Positions 17,085 to 25,585 are shown, numbered from the stretch's first letter. The stretch is 39,180 bases of DNA from Desulfobacterales bacterium (GCA_020348305.1 CP070746.1:4258329-4297508); one strand, 5' to 3'. Numbers and translations are program-made. The notes: a model not told the origin generated them from the sequence alone.

Positions 17085-17215
17085 CCAGTTTCATAACCCA
17101 AAAAGGGGGACAGCGCTTCATTCTTGACAAATCTATTTTTATATGACAGCCATAAAGCAAATGCTCTTTGAAATTACTGCCTATAAACCCTTCCGAACCG
17201 GCTATTAGTAACTTT

Positions 17216-19306
17216 TTACCCTTGTAATCCGATACGTTCTTCTATTACTTCTTTTTCCTCGTTAAGATAACATATTTCCTTTCTGAAGTAATTGTCTATG
17301 TTTAGCAATACGATCGATCTATACAAAACATACAGGTGTTTTTCATTAAAGTCATAATTATAACGCTTAAAGTTATTTTCCAATAGCGCCTTTTGATCAT
17401 CGGAAAGCGCCATTTGTAAAACCCGTGGGCTTTCAAATTCATAGTGGGCAAGCGGCATTGTAAAACCGTCTTTTCTCCATTTAATAATGTCAAAATTTAC
17501 GCTAAAATTTACTTTTTTCTGGATATCTCTATTAAATACACCGGATAATTTTGCGTATATAAATTTTTCCAGATCTTCCAATTCTCGCGCTATTTGCCGT
17601 TTTTTATCCTTAAATTGAGACTCCAGATAGCGTTTGGTCATTTCGATAAAATAATCTGTGTAAATATCAAAATATATGGAAGAGGCTAAAATGCTGTATT
17701 TCTGCATAAGATTATCGCCGCGTTCTCTGGTAAGAAGTTTTTGATAATTTTCCTCTTTTGAATAATATGCTTCCAGTTCTTCAGGGGAATCCCAGAGTTC
17801 CGAACGCGCTTCTTCAAGGAATAATCGGAAACATTCATAGGCTCTCGAGGAATTGTTTCTTAAATCGTCATAAACAAATGTGAGCCAGTCCATAATATGG
17901 ATATGGCTTTGTTTGATATAATTCAACAGTTCCCGGTAGGTATCATTATTAAACGTTATTCTTAAAAGGCCATGAAAGCCCCTCAGATATATGTAATCTT
18001 CTAAGGTATACGTATTTGTCCCCACAACGACTTCTTCTGTCTCAAACACATAATTGTCTTTTACCTTTCCAAACTCCCGGGGTATAAGTCTGTATCTGAT
18101 ATCGTATTTGAATTCTTTGCGCATTTCGTCAGTGTTAAGGGCGATGCCGTCTAGAAGCATAAACGTAAAGGCGTCTACGAAATCAAAGCCGCAATCTATC
18201 AAATCCCTTATGGTCTTCATATGTATTTCTTTGGTCTCATAAGGTAGGCCTGTTATTATCTCAGTATGCACGTATTTGCCCATTTTATGCACGGATTTAA
18301 TATATTGTGAAGCCGTATCTAGATCTGCAGGCCTTCTTTTAATATTTTTTAATATTTTTGAGTCGGTTGACTGTACGGCAATAGCATAGGTGACACCTTT
18401 CATTTTAGAAATTAATTCAACGCTGCCCAAGTCTTCCCCCTTACCGTAAGGAGCGGAAAATAGCCGAGGATAATTATATTCCTCCTGAAGTTTATGTATT
18501 TTTTCAACTATTTCCCAGTCTTTTTTATAAAGTCCGAAATTAGAATCTGCGAGTACAAGATCATAAATGTTATTTTGAACGGCAAGGTTTGTTATGTAAT
18601 CCAGCTCTTTATTCACCCTCTCAAGGCTGAAAAATCCTATTTTTCTGTTTTCCTTGTTAGAGGCCCAGCAATAAGCACATGTATGAGGGCACCCTCTTGA
18701 TGTCTGAATCAAAGGCGAAAACCGGCCGTCTTCAAAAAATTTGTCGAGCATTCCTGAAAGATAAGGAGAAGGAAATTTATCCATATTTTTAGGGCGCTGT
18801 GTCTTTTCTCCTAATATAAAATCATCGTTTTTATTCAGGCAGATCGAACCAGCGATGGATCGGTTTTTCATTTTTTCATATTCGCCATGGGTATTGAAGT
18901 ATTCTTTCATTAAATTAGCAAATCCTATCTCGCCATCGTAGGGGATAAAAAAATCAACTTGTCTGTTTTTCAAAAGAAACTCTTTTTGCCGTTTTGAGTC
19001 CAGGGGAAAAGCTAATCCGCCAAGCACTACCATACAATTGGGATACATTTTTTTTATCAGTTTGCTCACATACAGAACAAGGTTTTTGTTCCACACGTAA
19101 CATGAACCTGCGAAAATATCCGGAGGAGATTTCTCCATCACTTTAAAAAACTCATCGGTAAATCTAAGAATATCTATATCGCATTCTGAACCAAATAATG
19201 ATTTGGTGTATGCCGCAACATACCCGCAGCCTAACGGAAATAAATCATTGGCTCTCAGGCCTGTATCGCAATAGGTAAAATCAGCAAAATAAACTTTTTT
19301 CTTCAT
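17216..19306 (-). CDS. B12-binding radical SAM enzyme
   Basis: This 696-residue protein has an N-terminal cobalamin-binding-like Rossmann domain (about 1-150, with ADFTYCDTGLRAND and VVLGGLAFPLDS but no DxHxxG). A radical SAM barrel follows, with CxxxCxxC at Cys206, Cys210 and Cys213 (SRGCPHTCAYCWA) and later LVLADSNFGLY, AIAVQSTDSKIL and EIITGLPYET. A long C-terminal region (about 430-696), rich in charged helices, has no domain I recognise. Members of this class perform radical C-methylations or rearrangements on unactivated carbons. It lies at the distal, convergent end of the nonulosonate locus, so it may modify a sugar or glycan carrier there; that is inference. It is separated by 131 bp from the convergent fusion gene. 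Confidence 0.85.
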   Translation of the reverse strand: MKKKVYFADFTYCDTGLRANDLFPLGCGYVAAYTKSLFGSECDIDILRFTDEFFKVMEKSPPDIFAGSCYVWNKNLVLYVSKLIKKMYPNCMVVLGGLAFPLDSKRQKEFLLKNRQVDFFIPYDGEIGFANLMKEYFNTHGEYEKMKNRSIAGSICLNKNDDFILGEKTQRPKNMDKFPSPYLSGMLDKFFEDGRFSPLIQTSRGCPHTCAYCWASNKENRKIGFFSLERVNKELDYITNLAVQNNIYDLVLADSNFGLYKKDWEIVEKIHKLQEEYNYPRLFSAPYGKGEDLGSVELISKMKGVTYAIAVQSTDSKILKNIKRRPADLDTASQYIKSVHKMGKYVHTEIITGLPYETKEIHMKTIRDLIDCGFDFVDAFTFMLLDGIALNTDEMRKEFKYDIRYRLIPREFGKVKDNYVFETEEVVVGTNTYTLEDYIYLRGFHGLLRITFNNDTYRELLNYIKQSHIHIMDWLTFVYDDLRNNSSRAYECFRLFLEEARSELWDSPEELEAYYSKEENYQKLLTRERGDNLMQKYSILASSIYFDIYTDYFIEMTKRYLESQFKDKKRQIARELEDLEKFIYAKLSGVFNRDIQKKVNFSVNFDIIKWRKDGFTMPLAHYEFESPRVLQMALSDDQKALLENNFKRYNYDFNEKHLYVLYRSIVLLNIDNYFRKEICYLNEEKEVIEERIGLQG

Positions 19307-19336
19307 TTTCTAGTTCCTTTTTAGCCCCTGCCAGGC

Positions 19337-20257
19337 TTATTTTTGCGCTCCCTGATAAAACCAAACCTCTTTATCCAACAATTCACTCAAAGAAACTTTG
19401 TTTTTGTTATGGAAAAACTTAGTTTTTCGGTTACTGTATTGGTTATTGTAGAGAGGCTCGTTGTTCAGGGTTCTATTGGAACCTTTTAAAAATCTTCCGC
19501 TTGGCCGACGACGAATTGATTTAGAATATATAGATCTATTGGCATCGCACAGGAATACGGTAGGAAAGAAATTGCCATTTCCGTCTTCAAGCTCAAAAAT
19601 GGCATCTAAGATATCGCTTCTTGGACCCCCATCAATTATAAAGGCGGCAGCGAGTTCTTTTTGGGATGGTATGATGTGTTTGAGTGGAACTAAAGCTGCT
19701 CCGATATACTCATTTTTAATGGGAGATTCGCCATATTGATCCTTCATGAACTCTGATCTTAATATCAACCACAGGTTGATAGAGTCATTAAGGGTAACTT
19801 TATAGTGTCCATCTACCGGCCGGTTTTTTATTCTCAGTTTATATAAAAACATTTTACTATTAAATAACCCTCCAAAAAGCCTTTTTGCTTTAGGAAATCG
19901 TTTCAAATCGTTTGGAACATCTAATGAGGTTGCATTTTTCATATAAAAAAAACGTTTGCATTTCTCATAATCCCATTGTTTCAGCTCGAACTTTTCGTTT
20001 GATACTTTAATAGATTTAAAATCAGATCTAATAATTCGCGACAATTCTATGAACCACTGCTTTTCATACTCAACCGAAATAAATGTACATTTCTTCCCGA
20101 ATTCCAACAGCTTTGTAATAAAAAACCTTGTTGAATTACCGGATCCATATTCAAGGATAAATTCATAGTTTTCCTCTTTCAGTTTTTCAGTAATATAGGT
20201 AGTGATATTTCCGCTTATCGACGGAACTGGTTGATTAGTGTGGAGGATTTCAATCAT
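19337..20257 (-). CDS. Methyltransferase-like protein of unknown substrate
   Basis: I do not recognise this 306-residue protein as a named family. A Rossmann methyltransferase-like core is suggested by FILEYGSGNSTRFFITKLL at about 37-55 (motif I, GSGNST) and FISVEYEKQWFIELSRI at about 78-94 (acidic residue after strand 2). A late AAAFIIDGGPRSDILDAI (about 219-236) resembles the D-G-P-R end of class I methyltransferase-like proteins in surface-glycan loci. The tail after residue 250 is basic and asparagine-rich. It lies between the sulfotransferase (55 bp upstream) and the B12 radical SAM gene (30 bp downstream), so the three probably form one unit. It is AT-rich with weak ribosome-site sequence. 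It could alternatively be a non-catalytic partner of the radical SAM enzyme. Confidence 0.65.
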   Translation of the reverse strand: MIEILHTNQPVPSISGNITTYITEKLKEENYEFILEYGSGNSTRFFITKLLEFGKKCTFISVEYEKQWFIELSRIIRSDFKSIKVSNEKFELKQWDYEKCKRFFYMKNATSLDVPNDLKRFPKAKRLFGGLFNSKMFLYKLRIKNRPVDGHYKVTLNDSINLWLILRSEFMKDQYGESPIKNEYIGAALVPLKHIIPSQKELAAAFIIDGGPRSDILDAIFELEDGNGNFFPTVFLCDANRSIYSKSIRRRPSGRFLKGSNRTLNNEPLYNNQYSNRKTKFFHNKNKVSLSELLDKEVWFYQGAQK

Positions 20258-20312
20258 TTTTTTTTAATCGTTTCCTTAGGCCTTTTCCTGAAAGTTTAAA
20301 AGCGTTCTGCCT

Positions 20313-21173
20313 TTAAGCTTTTTGTGCCAAACGCTTCAGCATTGTGTCCTTAAACCAGCGAATGGAGTCCAGTGGCTTTCTTTTCAGCAATTGCTTCATG
20401 TACATCGATGAATATTGCGGTTCGATAACCGGCTTCGGACTAAGGGCCCAGTCATCGCAGTCATAGCCGATGGCTTCCATATAGGGCAAATATACCGGCT
20501 TGAAAAGCTCCACATCTTCTTCGGTAAACCAATGACGCCAGTCTCCGGACGCCTTTTTTCTCACCACTTTGGCCTTGCCGGTGGAAACGGGAACTTCCGT
20601 ATCTTCTTTTATTTGAAAGCCGAGATAATCATTAAACGGGCCTGTGTTTTTGGCGACCATGTCCTCGAATCGGAATAAAAACCAGTCATCACCCAGTTGG
20701 TTTACAAAGTCAGTCATATTTTGATTGCGCACCCGCTCTTCTTCGATGACGTCCTCGCTGAATCGCGGCCATTGGTGGTAACCTGTGTAATGGCATATTT
20801 CCATAAATGAAACCGAAGCAGGATCTTGTTCCTTTTTCAGCACCAGATCGAAATGCGCCTTGAATTGCTTTCTGTTACTTAAATATCCGCGATGCCAGCG
20901 GTAGAGCATACGGCTGACAGCCGCATCCCGGGGATCACGGGCCATCCAGATCTTGCGGTCATAATGCTCTTTTTCCAAATGTTCGCTGTAAAGTTCAAAA
21001 TTTTTGCCTTTGCGTTCATCGTAGGTATGCTTATAAACAGCATTTTCGTAATTGCCGACGTATTTTCCCGGCCTGCCGCCGGAAAAAGCCTGGCAATTCG
21101 GGAGCCCCCCGGCGACTTTATACAACAGGGCGGTGGTGCCGGACTTCCCGGTTCCCAAAATAAATATTTTCAT
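20313..21173 (-). CDS. PAPS-dependent sulfotransferase
   Basis: This 286-residue cytoplasmic sulfotransferase-fold protein has a P-loop-like 5'-phosphosulfate loop, FILGTGKSGTTALLYKV (residues 4-20), and the 3'-phosphate-binding segment ARDPRDAAVSRML (78-90). The substrate-side helices around RFEDMVAKNTGPFNDYLG also fit. It would transfer sulfate from PAPS to a hydroxyl or amine on a glycan; the acceptor cannot be read. It appears to be its own transcription start: a good leftward promoter (21274-21303) lies upstream. It probably adds a sulfate decoration to the nonulosonate-containing polymer of this locus, which is inference. Confidence 0.85.
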   Translation of the reverse strand: MKIFILGTGKSGTTALLYKVAGGLPNCQAFSGGRPGKYVGNYENAVYKHTYDERKGKNFELYSEHLEKEHYDRKIWMARDPRDAAVSRMLYRWHRGYLSNRKQFKAHFDLVLKKEQDPASVSFMEICHYTGYHQWPRFSEDVIEEERVRNQNMTDFVNQLGDDWFLFRFEDMVAKNTGPFNDYLGFQIKEDTEVPVSTGKAKVVRKKASGDWRHWFTEEDVELFKPVYLPYMEAIGYDCDDWALSPKPVIEPQYSSMYMKQLLKRKPLDSIRWFKDTMLKRLAQKA

Positions 21174-21260
21174 TCCAAGCCTCCAAAATACAAGTGATTC
21201 ATTCGTATGCTTTTTTGATTTGGATTCTGCGGTGTGAAGGTTGAATAAGATTGCGAATTT

Positions 21261-21291
21261 TTGACAACCGTAAAATATAGGATAGTATAAT
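21261..21291 (+). promoter_or_regulatory. Rightward promoter-like pair overlapping the leftward promoter
   Basis: On the plus strand TTGACA at 21261-21266 and TATAAT at 21286-21291 are both perfect, but the spacer is 19 bases, longer than ideal. It would transcribe antisense into the small zinc-ribbon gene and the amidotransferase gene. No rightward coding gene follows. Confidence 0.3.
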
Positions 21292-21303
21292 CTATGATGT
21301 CAA
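21274..21303 (-). promoter_or_regulatory. Leftward sigma-70-type promoter upstream of the sulfotransferase
   Basis: On the minus strand, TTGACA (plus-strand 21298-21303) is followed after 18 bases by TATATT (21274-21279), giving 6/6 and 5/6 matches. Transcription would start near 21267 and reach the sulfotransferase ATG at 21173. Confidence 0.6.
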
Positions 21304-21313
21304 GATAAATAAA

Positions 21314-21577
21314 TCAGCGATCCTCTTCGAAAAGTTGCCGATATCGATCTCGGCAATGAATTCTGTCTGTGATCAATTTCTCCAAGCTGGCACTTCCAGT
21401 ATTCTCCAGAGTAATTTTTTTTGAAGCGCAGTTCGGACAAATTGTTTCATAGCATAAGACGACCTCTTGGCAATTCATACAAGCGCGAATTTTATTTTTA
21501 TCTCTAGCGGCGTGAAATTGCACGATGAGTTTCGCTCTTATTCTCCGCTCCCTGGTTATCCATTCTTGATATCCCAT
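21314..21577 (-). CDS. Small zinc-ribbon protein of unknown function
   Basis: This 87-residue protein has two CxxC pairs (ACMNCQE and ICPNCAS, spaced 13 residues apart), which would form one zinc ribbon. It is flanked by a basic N-terminal helix (ITRERRIRAKLIVQFHAARDK) and an acidic C-terminal helix (LEKLITDRIHCRDRYRQLFEEDR). I do not know the family. The start 26 bases after the amidotransferase stop and the stop 10 bases before the overlapping promoter suggest it belongs to the amidotransferase operon. It may be a regulatory or scaffold partner of the amidotransferase, which itself carries zinc-type Cys pairs. Length, charge pattern and cysteine spacing argue for a real gene; database support was not checked. 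Confidence 0.65.
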   Translation of the reverse strand: MGYQEWITRERRIRAKLIVQFHAARDKNKIRACMNCQEVVLCYETICPNCASKKITLENTGSASLEKLITDRIHCRDRYRQLFEEDR

Positions 21578-21603
21578 AAAACCGCCATCTGCTCAAATAA
21601 TTC

Positions 21604-22824
21604 TTATTCAGATTCCCATACTGGATGTCTCAATTTCCATTCTCCATTTTGCTTTTGCCAAAGATGCGGTGATCGATGATGATCACATAATTCCATAAAA
21701 TGGTTGGTATCCATTTCGATAAATTCCATGACTTCCTGCAAATATTTATCGGGAAATTCGCCATCAAATCTTTTCACGAGCGCCACACCTTCTTCTCTGG
21801 TCAAATGCTTATTTCGTATCTCCTGTGAGGCATCATATGAGGCTCTGCCCAATCCGAATTTAATATAGGTGGTGTAATAGTGCAGATCGTCGATTTTATC
21901 GTCTATACTGTTGTATTTACTGTATGTACCTTGAGTTCGGAAGGGCCTCGCACGGAATCCGATGTTTTCTGTGGCAAAGTAATACGCTTCCTGAGGAGTC
22001 CATTTAAGATAATATCCTAGATAATGGACCTGGATATTGGACTTTTCTAATTCAGAGTAGTCCGCAGGAAAAAATGCTAAGAGTTCGTTTAAGGTTAAAT
22101 TGTATTCTTCTATGAGTTCAGGAACAGAGACACCACCAAGGTAGATCTCGGAAATATCTTTCATTGAATAGTATGATTTATCCCGCAAAGATGTGGAAGT
22201 CTCGGCAATAGGATTGCCGTATTCGGCCTCCGGCTCTCCATAAAAGATGAGCGGAATATTGTATTTGAGCGCAATTTTAGGCGCCAGATTCTTTTGTCCA
22301 AGAATAAATGTCTGGAACGGATGGAGTAAGTTTTCAATCGCTAATCTTGTTAAAAGCCCATGGGCACGACCATTTTGATTGAAGGTAATATTATCAAAAC
22401 CGCCCACTTCGATCCAGTTTCGAAAATTACGGTAACCGTAATCCGTGTACAGAATGGGCGGCCAGGTTACTGTCAAAGGATGCATATCATACTTGTATTT
22501 TAGAAGATGGGCGGCATAACAACTATCTTTGCCACCACTGCCCGGAACCACGCAATCGTAATAACCATCTGTTCTGCGATACTGATCACAGAGTTTGATG
22601 AGCTCTTTTTCTCTCTCTTCCCAATCTATATCTTCCTTTTTTTCAGCATAGCGGCAGGCGTCGCAGACAAAATCCTCACCAATATGCAGCGTGGGTGTAA
22701 TTCGATCTTTGGTATGTTTAAATTCAGGATACGAACTGGGGCGCTGGTTGGACATCACACAACGTTTACAGAAAACAACCTTTTCAGGAAGGCCATAGTA
22801 AGCTGCTAATCGGCTGCTAGACAT
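21604..22824 (-). CDS. N-acetyl sugar amidotransferase (PseA/WbpG/LgaA-like)
   Basis: This 406-residue ATP-dependent amidotransferase carries the PP-loop VVPGSGGKDSCYAAHLLK at about 91-108. CxxC pairs FCKRCVMSNQRP and FVCDACRYAEK lie upstream, and LYTDYGYRNFRNW, the glycine/asparagine-containing substrate region, and ILGQKNLAPKIALKY lie downstream. It would activate an N-acetyl group with ATP and add ammonia to make an N-acetamidino group, as PseA, WbpG and the Legionella enzyme do. Its start overlaps the HisH stop by 8 bases, and HisF precedes HisH, so the three are translationally linked and should form an ammonia-channelling complex. The likely substrate is legionaminic acid or its precursor, given the leg genes upstream. 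Confidence 0.93.
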   Translation of the reverse strand: MSSSRLAAYYGLPEKVVFCKRCVMSNQRPSSYPEFKHTKDRITPTLHIGEDFVCDACRYAEKKEDIDWEEREKELIKLCDQYRRTDGYYDCVVPGSGGKDSCYAAHLLKYKYDMHPLTVTWPPILYTDYGYRNFRNWIEVGGFDNITFNQNGRAHGLLTRLAIENLLHPFQTFILGQKNLAPKIALKYNIPLIFYGEPEAEYGNPIAETSTSLRDKSYYSMKDISEIYLGGVSVPELIEEYNLTLNELLAFFPADYSELEKSNIQVHYLGYYLKWTPQEAYYFATENIGFRARPFRTQGTYSKYNSIDDKIDDLHYYTTYIKFGLGRASYDASQEIRNKHLTREEGVALVKRFDGEFPDKYLQEVMEFIEMDTNHFMELCDHHRSPHLWQKQNGEWKLRHPVWESE

Positions 22825-23536
22825 TAGTTATTTCTCCTGTCACTTTTTTTATCAGCAAATATAAATTTTTGTATATCATCAGCCCTGTAGGACCGCTTCT
22901 TTCGGGATGAAATTGAAATCCGTAAATATTGCCTTTTCTGACGCCGGAACAAAATTGGGTTTCACCGTATTCAGTCTCCGTAAGCGTTTGAGAAGAATTT
23001 TGAGGCACGACAACGTAAGAATGAACAAAATACATGAAAGCGCCGTTTTCAATACCCTCTAATAGTGTATGATGCCATAATTCCGGGCAGCGCATATCCG
23101 CTTTTGCAAATTGTCTTTTGTCAGGAAGATACATCCGATTCCACCCTACGTGAGGGACCTTCAAAGCGCTTTGGGAATGTTGGCAGTTGGGCAAACGAAC
23201 GACTTCACCCTGAATGATATCCAGACCCCTATGGGTGCCAAATTCATGACTCCTGGAAAATAACAACTGAAGCCCCAAGCAGATACCGAGTACGGGTTTA
23301 TCTGAAGCGGCAAATTCGCGTATGGGTGCCACCAGATTAAGACGAATTAATGCATCCATGGCATCGCCGAATGCACCAACTCCCGGCAGGATCACACAGT
23401 CTGCGTCGATAATCTGTTCTTCATCGGACGTGATGATTGCGGGCAGACCGACATGTTCACAGGCTTTCTGTATGCTGAAGAGATTCCCAAGTCCGTAATC
23501 GATAATAGCGACGATCGGTCTTTTGGTTGGGCGCAT
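22817..23536 (-). CDS. hisH: HisH-type glutamine amidotransferase subunit
   Basis: This 239-residue class I glutaminase has catalytic Cys86 in LGICLGLQLLF, the triad completed by His210 and Glu212 in FQFHPERSG, and the family segment PGVGAFGDAM. It would release ammonia from glutamine and pass it to HisF. In histidine synthesis HisH acts with HisF in imidazole-glycerol-phosphate synthase; next to a sugar amidotransferase it is more likely the pathway-specific partner (as with WbpG-HisH2-HisF2). It is 12 bp after hisF and overlaps the amidotransferase start, with a TAG stop inside that overlap. No other his gene is present. Confidence 0.93.
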   Translation of the reverse strand: MRPTKRPIVAIIDYGLGNLFSIQKACEHVGLPAIITSDEEQIIDADCVILPGVGAFGDAMDALIRLNLVAPIREFAASDKPVLGICLGLQLLFSRSHEFGTHRGLDIIQGEVVRLPNCQHSQSALKVPHVGWNRMYLPDKRQFAKADMRCPELWHHTLLEGIENGAFMYFVHSYVVVPQNSSQTLTETEYGETQFCSGVRKGNIYGFQFHPERSGPTGLMIYKNLYLLIKKVTGEITNV

Positions 23537-23548
23537 TAATCAATTTTC

Positions 23549-24412
23549 CTATATTCTACACGAGATTCCTTGGTTGTTTAAAGACGCTTTAATATCATTG
23601 ATTTTGGAAGGATTTACTCGTTTAAATTGTTTTTTCGATTGCAAAAACTCAATATTGCCTTCAACTTCAAAATCTGCATCTTCTCCAAAGGGCTGAAGAT
23701 TTTGAACAACGTAATAATGAAGAATGGATGCGATACAAATCGCATCAGCGTTTCCGTGACTCACCGCTTTCACTATATGTGTAAGATTCCCGCACCCGCC
23801 ACATGCGATGACCGGAACAGTCACTGCGGGGGCAATTTTATTTATCAATTCCAGATCAAAGCCTGCCCCTGTGCCTTCCTGATCTATGGAGGTGACCAGC
23901 AATTCACCGGCACCCAGGTTCACGGCGTGTTGGGCCCAGTTGACGGCATCAACGCCGGTGCTTTCACGGCCGTAATCGATATAGGCTTCATATGTTCCAT
24001 CTGTTTTTTTGATAGCCTCAATCGAAACTAAAATCGTTGAGGACCCGAATGCCCGCGAAGCTTCTTTGATAAGCTCGGGTCGCTTCACTGCAGCACTGTT
24101 GATCGCCACCTTGTCGGCTCCGGCCCTTAAGACTTCACGAATATCATCAATACTTCTGAGTCCACCGCCGACGCACAGTGGGATGAAAATTTCACTCGAC
24201 GTTTTTTTAATAATTTCCAGTAGGCTGTTGCGGCCGTAAAGACTTGCCACGGCATCCTGATAAAGAAGCTCATCCGCTCCGTTCTCGTAGTAAAATCTGG
24301 CGAAGCGTTCGGGTTTTCCCAAAACCCTGAGCCCTTCAAAATGAATGCCTTTGACTAAATTTGGACCTTTAATATCGAGGCGCGGAATGATTCGCAAATA
24401 TTCAGATTTCAT
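23549..24412 (-). CDS. hisF: HisF-type ammonia-channel subunit, catalytic Asp130 replaced by Glu
   Basis: This is a 287-residue (beta/alpha)8 HisF-family barrel. Asp13 aligns with the catalytic Asp11 of Thermotoga HisF without gaps, whereas the position equal to Asp130 is Glu132 (VSIEAIKK instead of VAIDAKR). Other conserved elements persist: VGGGLRS, TSIDQEGTGAGFD and IACGGCG. The C-terminus is about 35 residues longer than Thermotoga HisF. The change of a catalytic aspartate suggests it does not make imidazole glycerol phosphate; instead it could channel ammonia to the amidotransferase. It starts by ATGA overlap with the LegC stop. Confidence 0.92.
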   Translation of the reverse strand: MKSEYLRIIPRLDIKGPNLVKGIHFEGLRVLGKPERFARFYYENGADELLYQDAVASLYGRNSLLEIIKKTSSEIFIPLCVGGGLRSIDDIREVLRAGADKVAINSAAVKRPELIKEASRAFGSSTILVSIEAIKKTDGTYEAYIDYGRESTGVDAVNWAQHAVNLGAGELLVTSIDQEGTGAGFDLELINKIAPAVTVPVIACGGCGNLTHIVKAVSHGNADAICIASILHYYVVQNLQPFGEDADFEVEGNIEFLQSKKQFKRVNPSKINDIKASLNNQGISCRI

Positions 24413-25548
24413 ACGACCACGCTGCTGGGAATGTTAACCACCCGATCCTCCAGCCACTCGGCATTTTGCAGTAAACCTATTTGACAGTCCTTATAGATTT
24501 CCAGCTTATTTAACAGTTTCCAGACCGGACGTGTCATTACACCGGCCCTATTTGAAGCTTCCAAGAAACTGTTGCGTGTTTTGCGATCAGGCAGAATGAT
24601 TGCATTTAACCAGTAATTTGATAGGGCATGTTTGGGTTCCCGAATAAACGGAATGCCCTCCGCATCGAAAAACTCCGCATACGTTTCAGCCAGCTCCCGC
24701 TTTTTTTTAATAAAATACTCTAATTTTTCCAATTGAGCACAGGCCAAGGCAGCATTAATATTTGGCAGGCGGTAATTGTACCCGATAGCGTCATGAATAT
24801 ATTCATAGGCGTGAGAGACTTTAGCGGTAGTGGTTAAATGTTTGGCAGCCTTTGCCAGTTTCTCGTCGTTGGTAACCAGGATACCGCCGCCGCCACAAGT
24901 GACTGTTTTATTTCCATTAAAACTGAATACGCCAAATACGCCGAAGGTTCCGGTATGTTGTTTTTTATAAAAACTTCCGAGAGATTCTGCCGCATCTTCT
25001 ATTAAGGGGACTTGATACCGTTTGCATATCTTGGCAAGGGAATCAATCCGGCAGGGATGACCAAATGTGTGCATGGGAACACATGCGGCGATGCGGCGGC
25101 CGGTCTGGTTGTTATAGCAAGTTTGTCCTCTAACGCTGCAATATCTAGTAAAAAAATATTCCAATGCCTCCGGATCAAGGCCCAGTGTGTCTTTATTTAC
25201 ATCTAAAAAAAGGGGACGTGCGCCGCAATATGAGATGGCATTGGCGGTTGCGACAAAAGAGCACGGTTGGGAAATGACCTCATCCCCAGGTTGGACGCCG
25301 ACGATAAGCAGGGCCGTATGTAAGGCTGAAGTTCCATTTACCGTTGCAACAGCGAAATTGCTCCCGGTGATGTCACACACCATATCTTCGAATCGATTGA
25401 CGTATTCTCCCACGTAAGAGACGAAGGTGGAATCGATCGCGGCATTGACATACTCTTTTTCTTTTTGATCAAACCGGGGTTCATGCAGTGGAATGTAATC
25501 TTTGCCCGCGTAAATGGATCGGATAAATTCGATGATTCGGTCAAACAT
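24409..25548 (-). CDS. legC: LegC-like sugar-nucleotide aminotransferase
   Basis: This 379-residue DegT/DnrJ/EryC1 fold-type I aminotransferase has HEPRFDQKEKEYV at the start, TVNGTSALHTALL, PMHTFGHP, the PLP-ring segment LIEDAAESLGS, and the Schiff-base Lys214 in FSFNGNKTVTCGGGGIL. Sequence order is typical of the legionaminic pathway LegC group. It would aminate C4 of the 4-keto sugar nucleotide made by LegB. It lies far from the other leg genes (about 5 genes), attached by a 4-base ATGA overlap to hisF and so to the amidotransferase trio. No strong ribosome site is visible before the ATG. Confidence 0.88.
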   Translation of the reverse strand: MFDRIIEFIRSIYAGKDYIPLHEPRFDQKEKEYVNAAIDSTFVSYVGEYVNRFEDMVCDITGSNFAVATVNGTSALHTALLIVGVQPGDEVISQPCSFVATANAISYCGARPLFLDVNKDTLGLDPEALEYFFTRYCSVRGQTCYNNQTGRRIAACVPMHTFGHPCRIDSLAKICKRYQVPLIEDAAESLGSFYKKQHTGTFGVFGVFSFNGNKTVTCGGGGILVTNDEKLAKAAKHLTTTAKVSHAYEYIHDAIGYNYRLPNINAALACAQLEKLEYFIKKKRELAETYAEFFDAEGIPFIREPKHALSNYWLNAIILPDRKTRNSFLEASNRAGVMTRPVWKLLNKLEIYKDCQIGLLQNAEWLEDRVVNIPSSVVV

Positions 25549-25585
25549 AAATCATTTCGGGTTTATAGTTATTTGGAAATAAATG

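Noticed and set aside
17085..17215. Possible insertion-sequence relic beginning with GGGGGACAGCGC
   Set aside because: The 131-bp convergent gap has the GGGGACAG motif often seen near REP-transposase relics, but no inverted partner, target repeat or transposase fragment is visible.
22817..24412. HisH and HisF as part of a histidine operon
   Set aside because: No other his genes are present, the HisF catalytic residue is changed, and both genes overlap or adjoin a sugar amidotransferase gene and legC.
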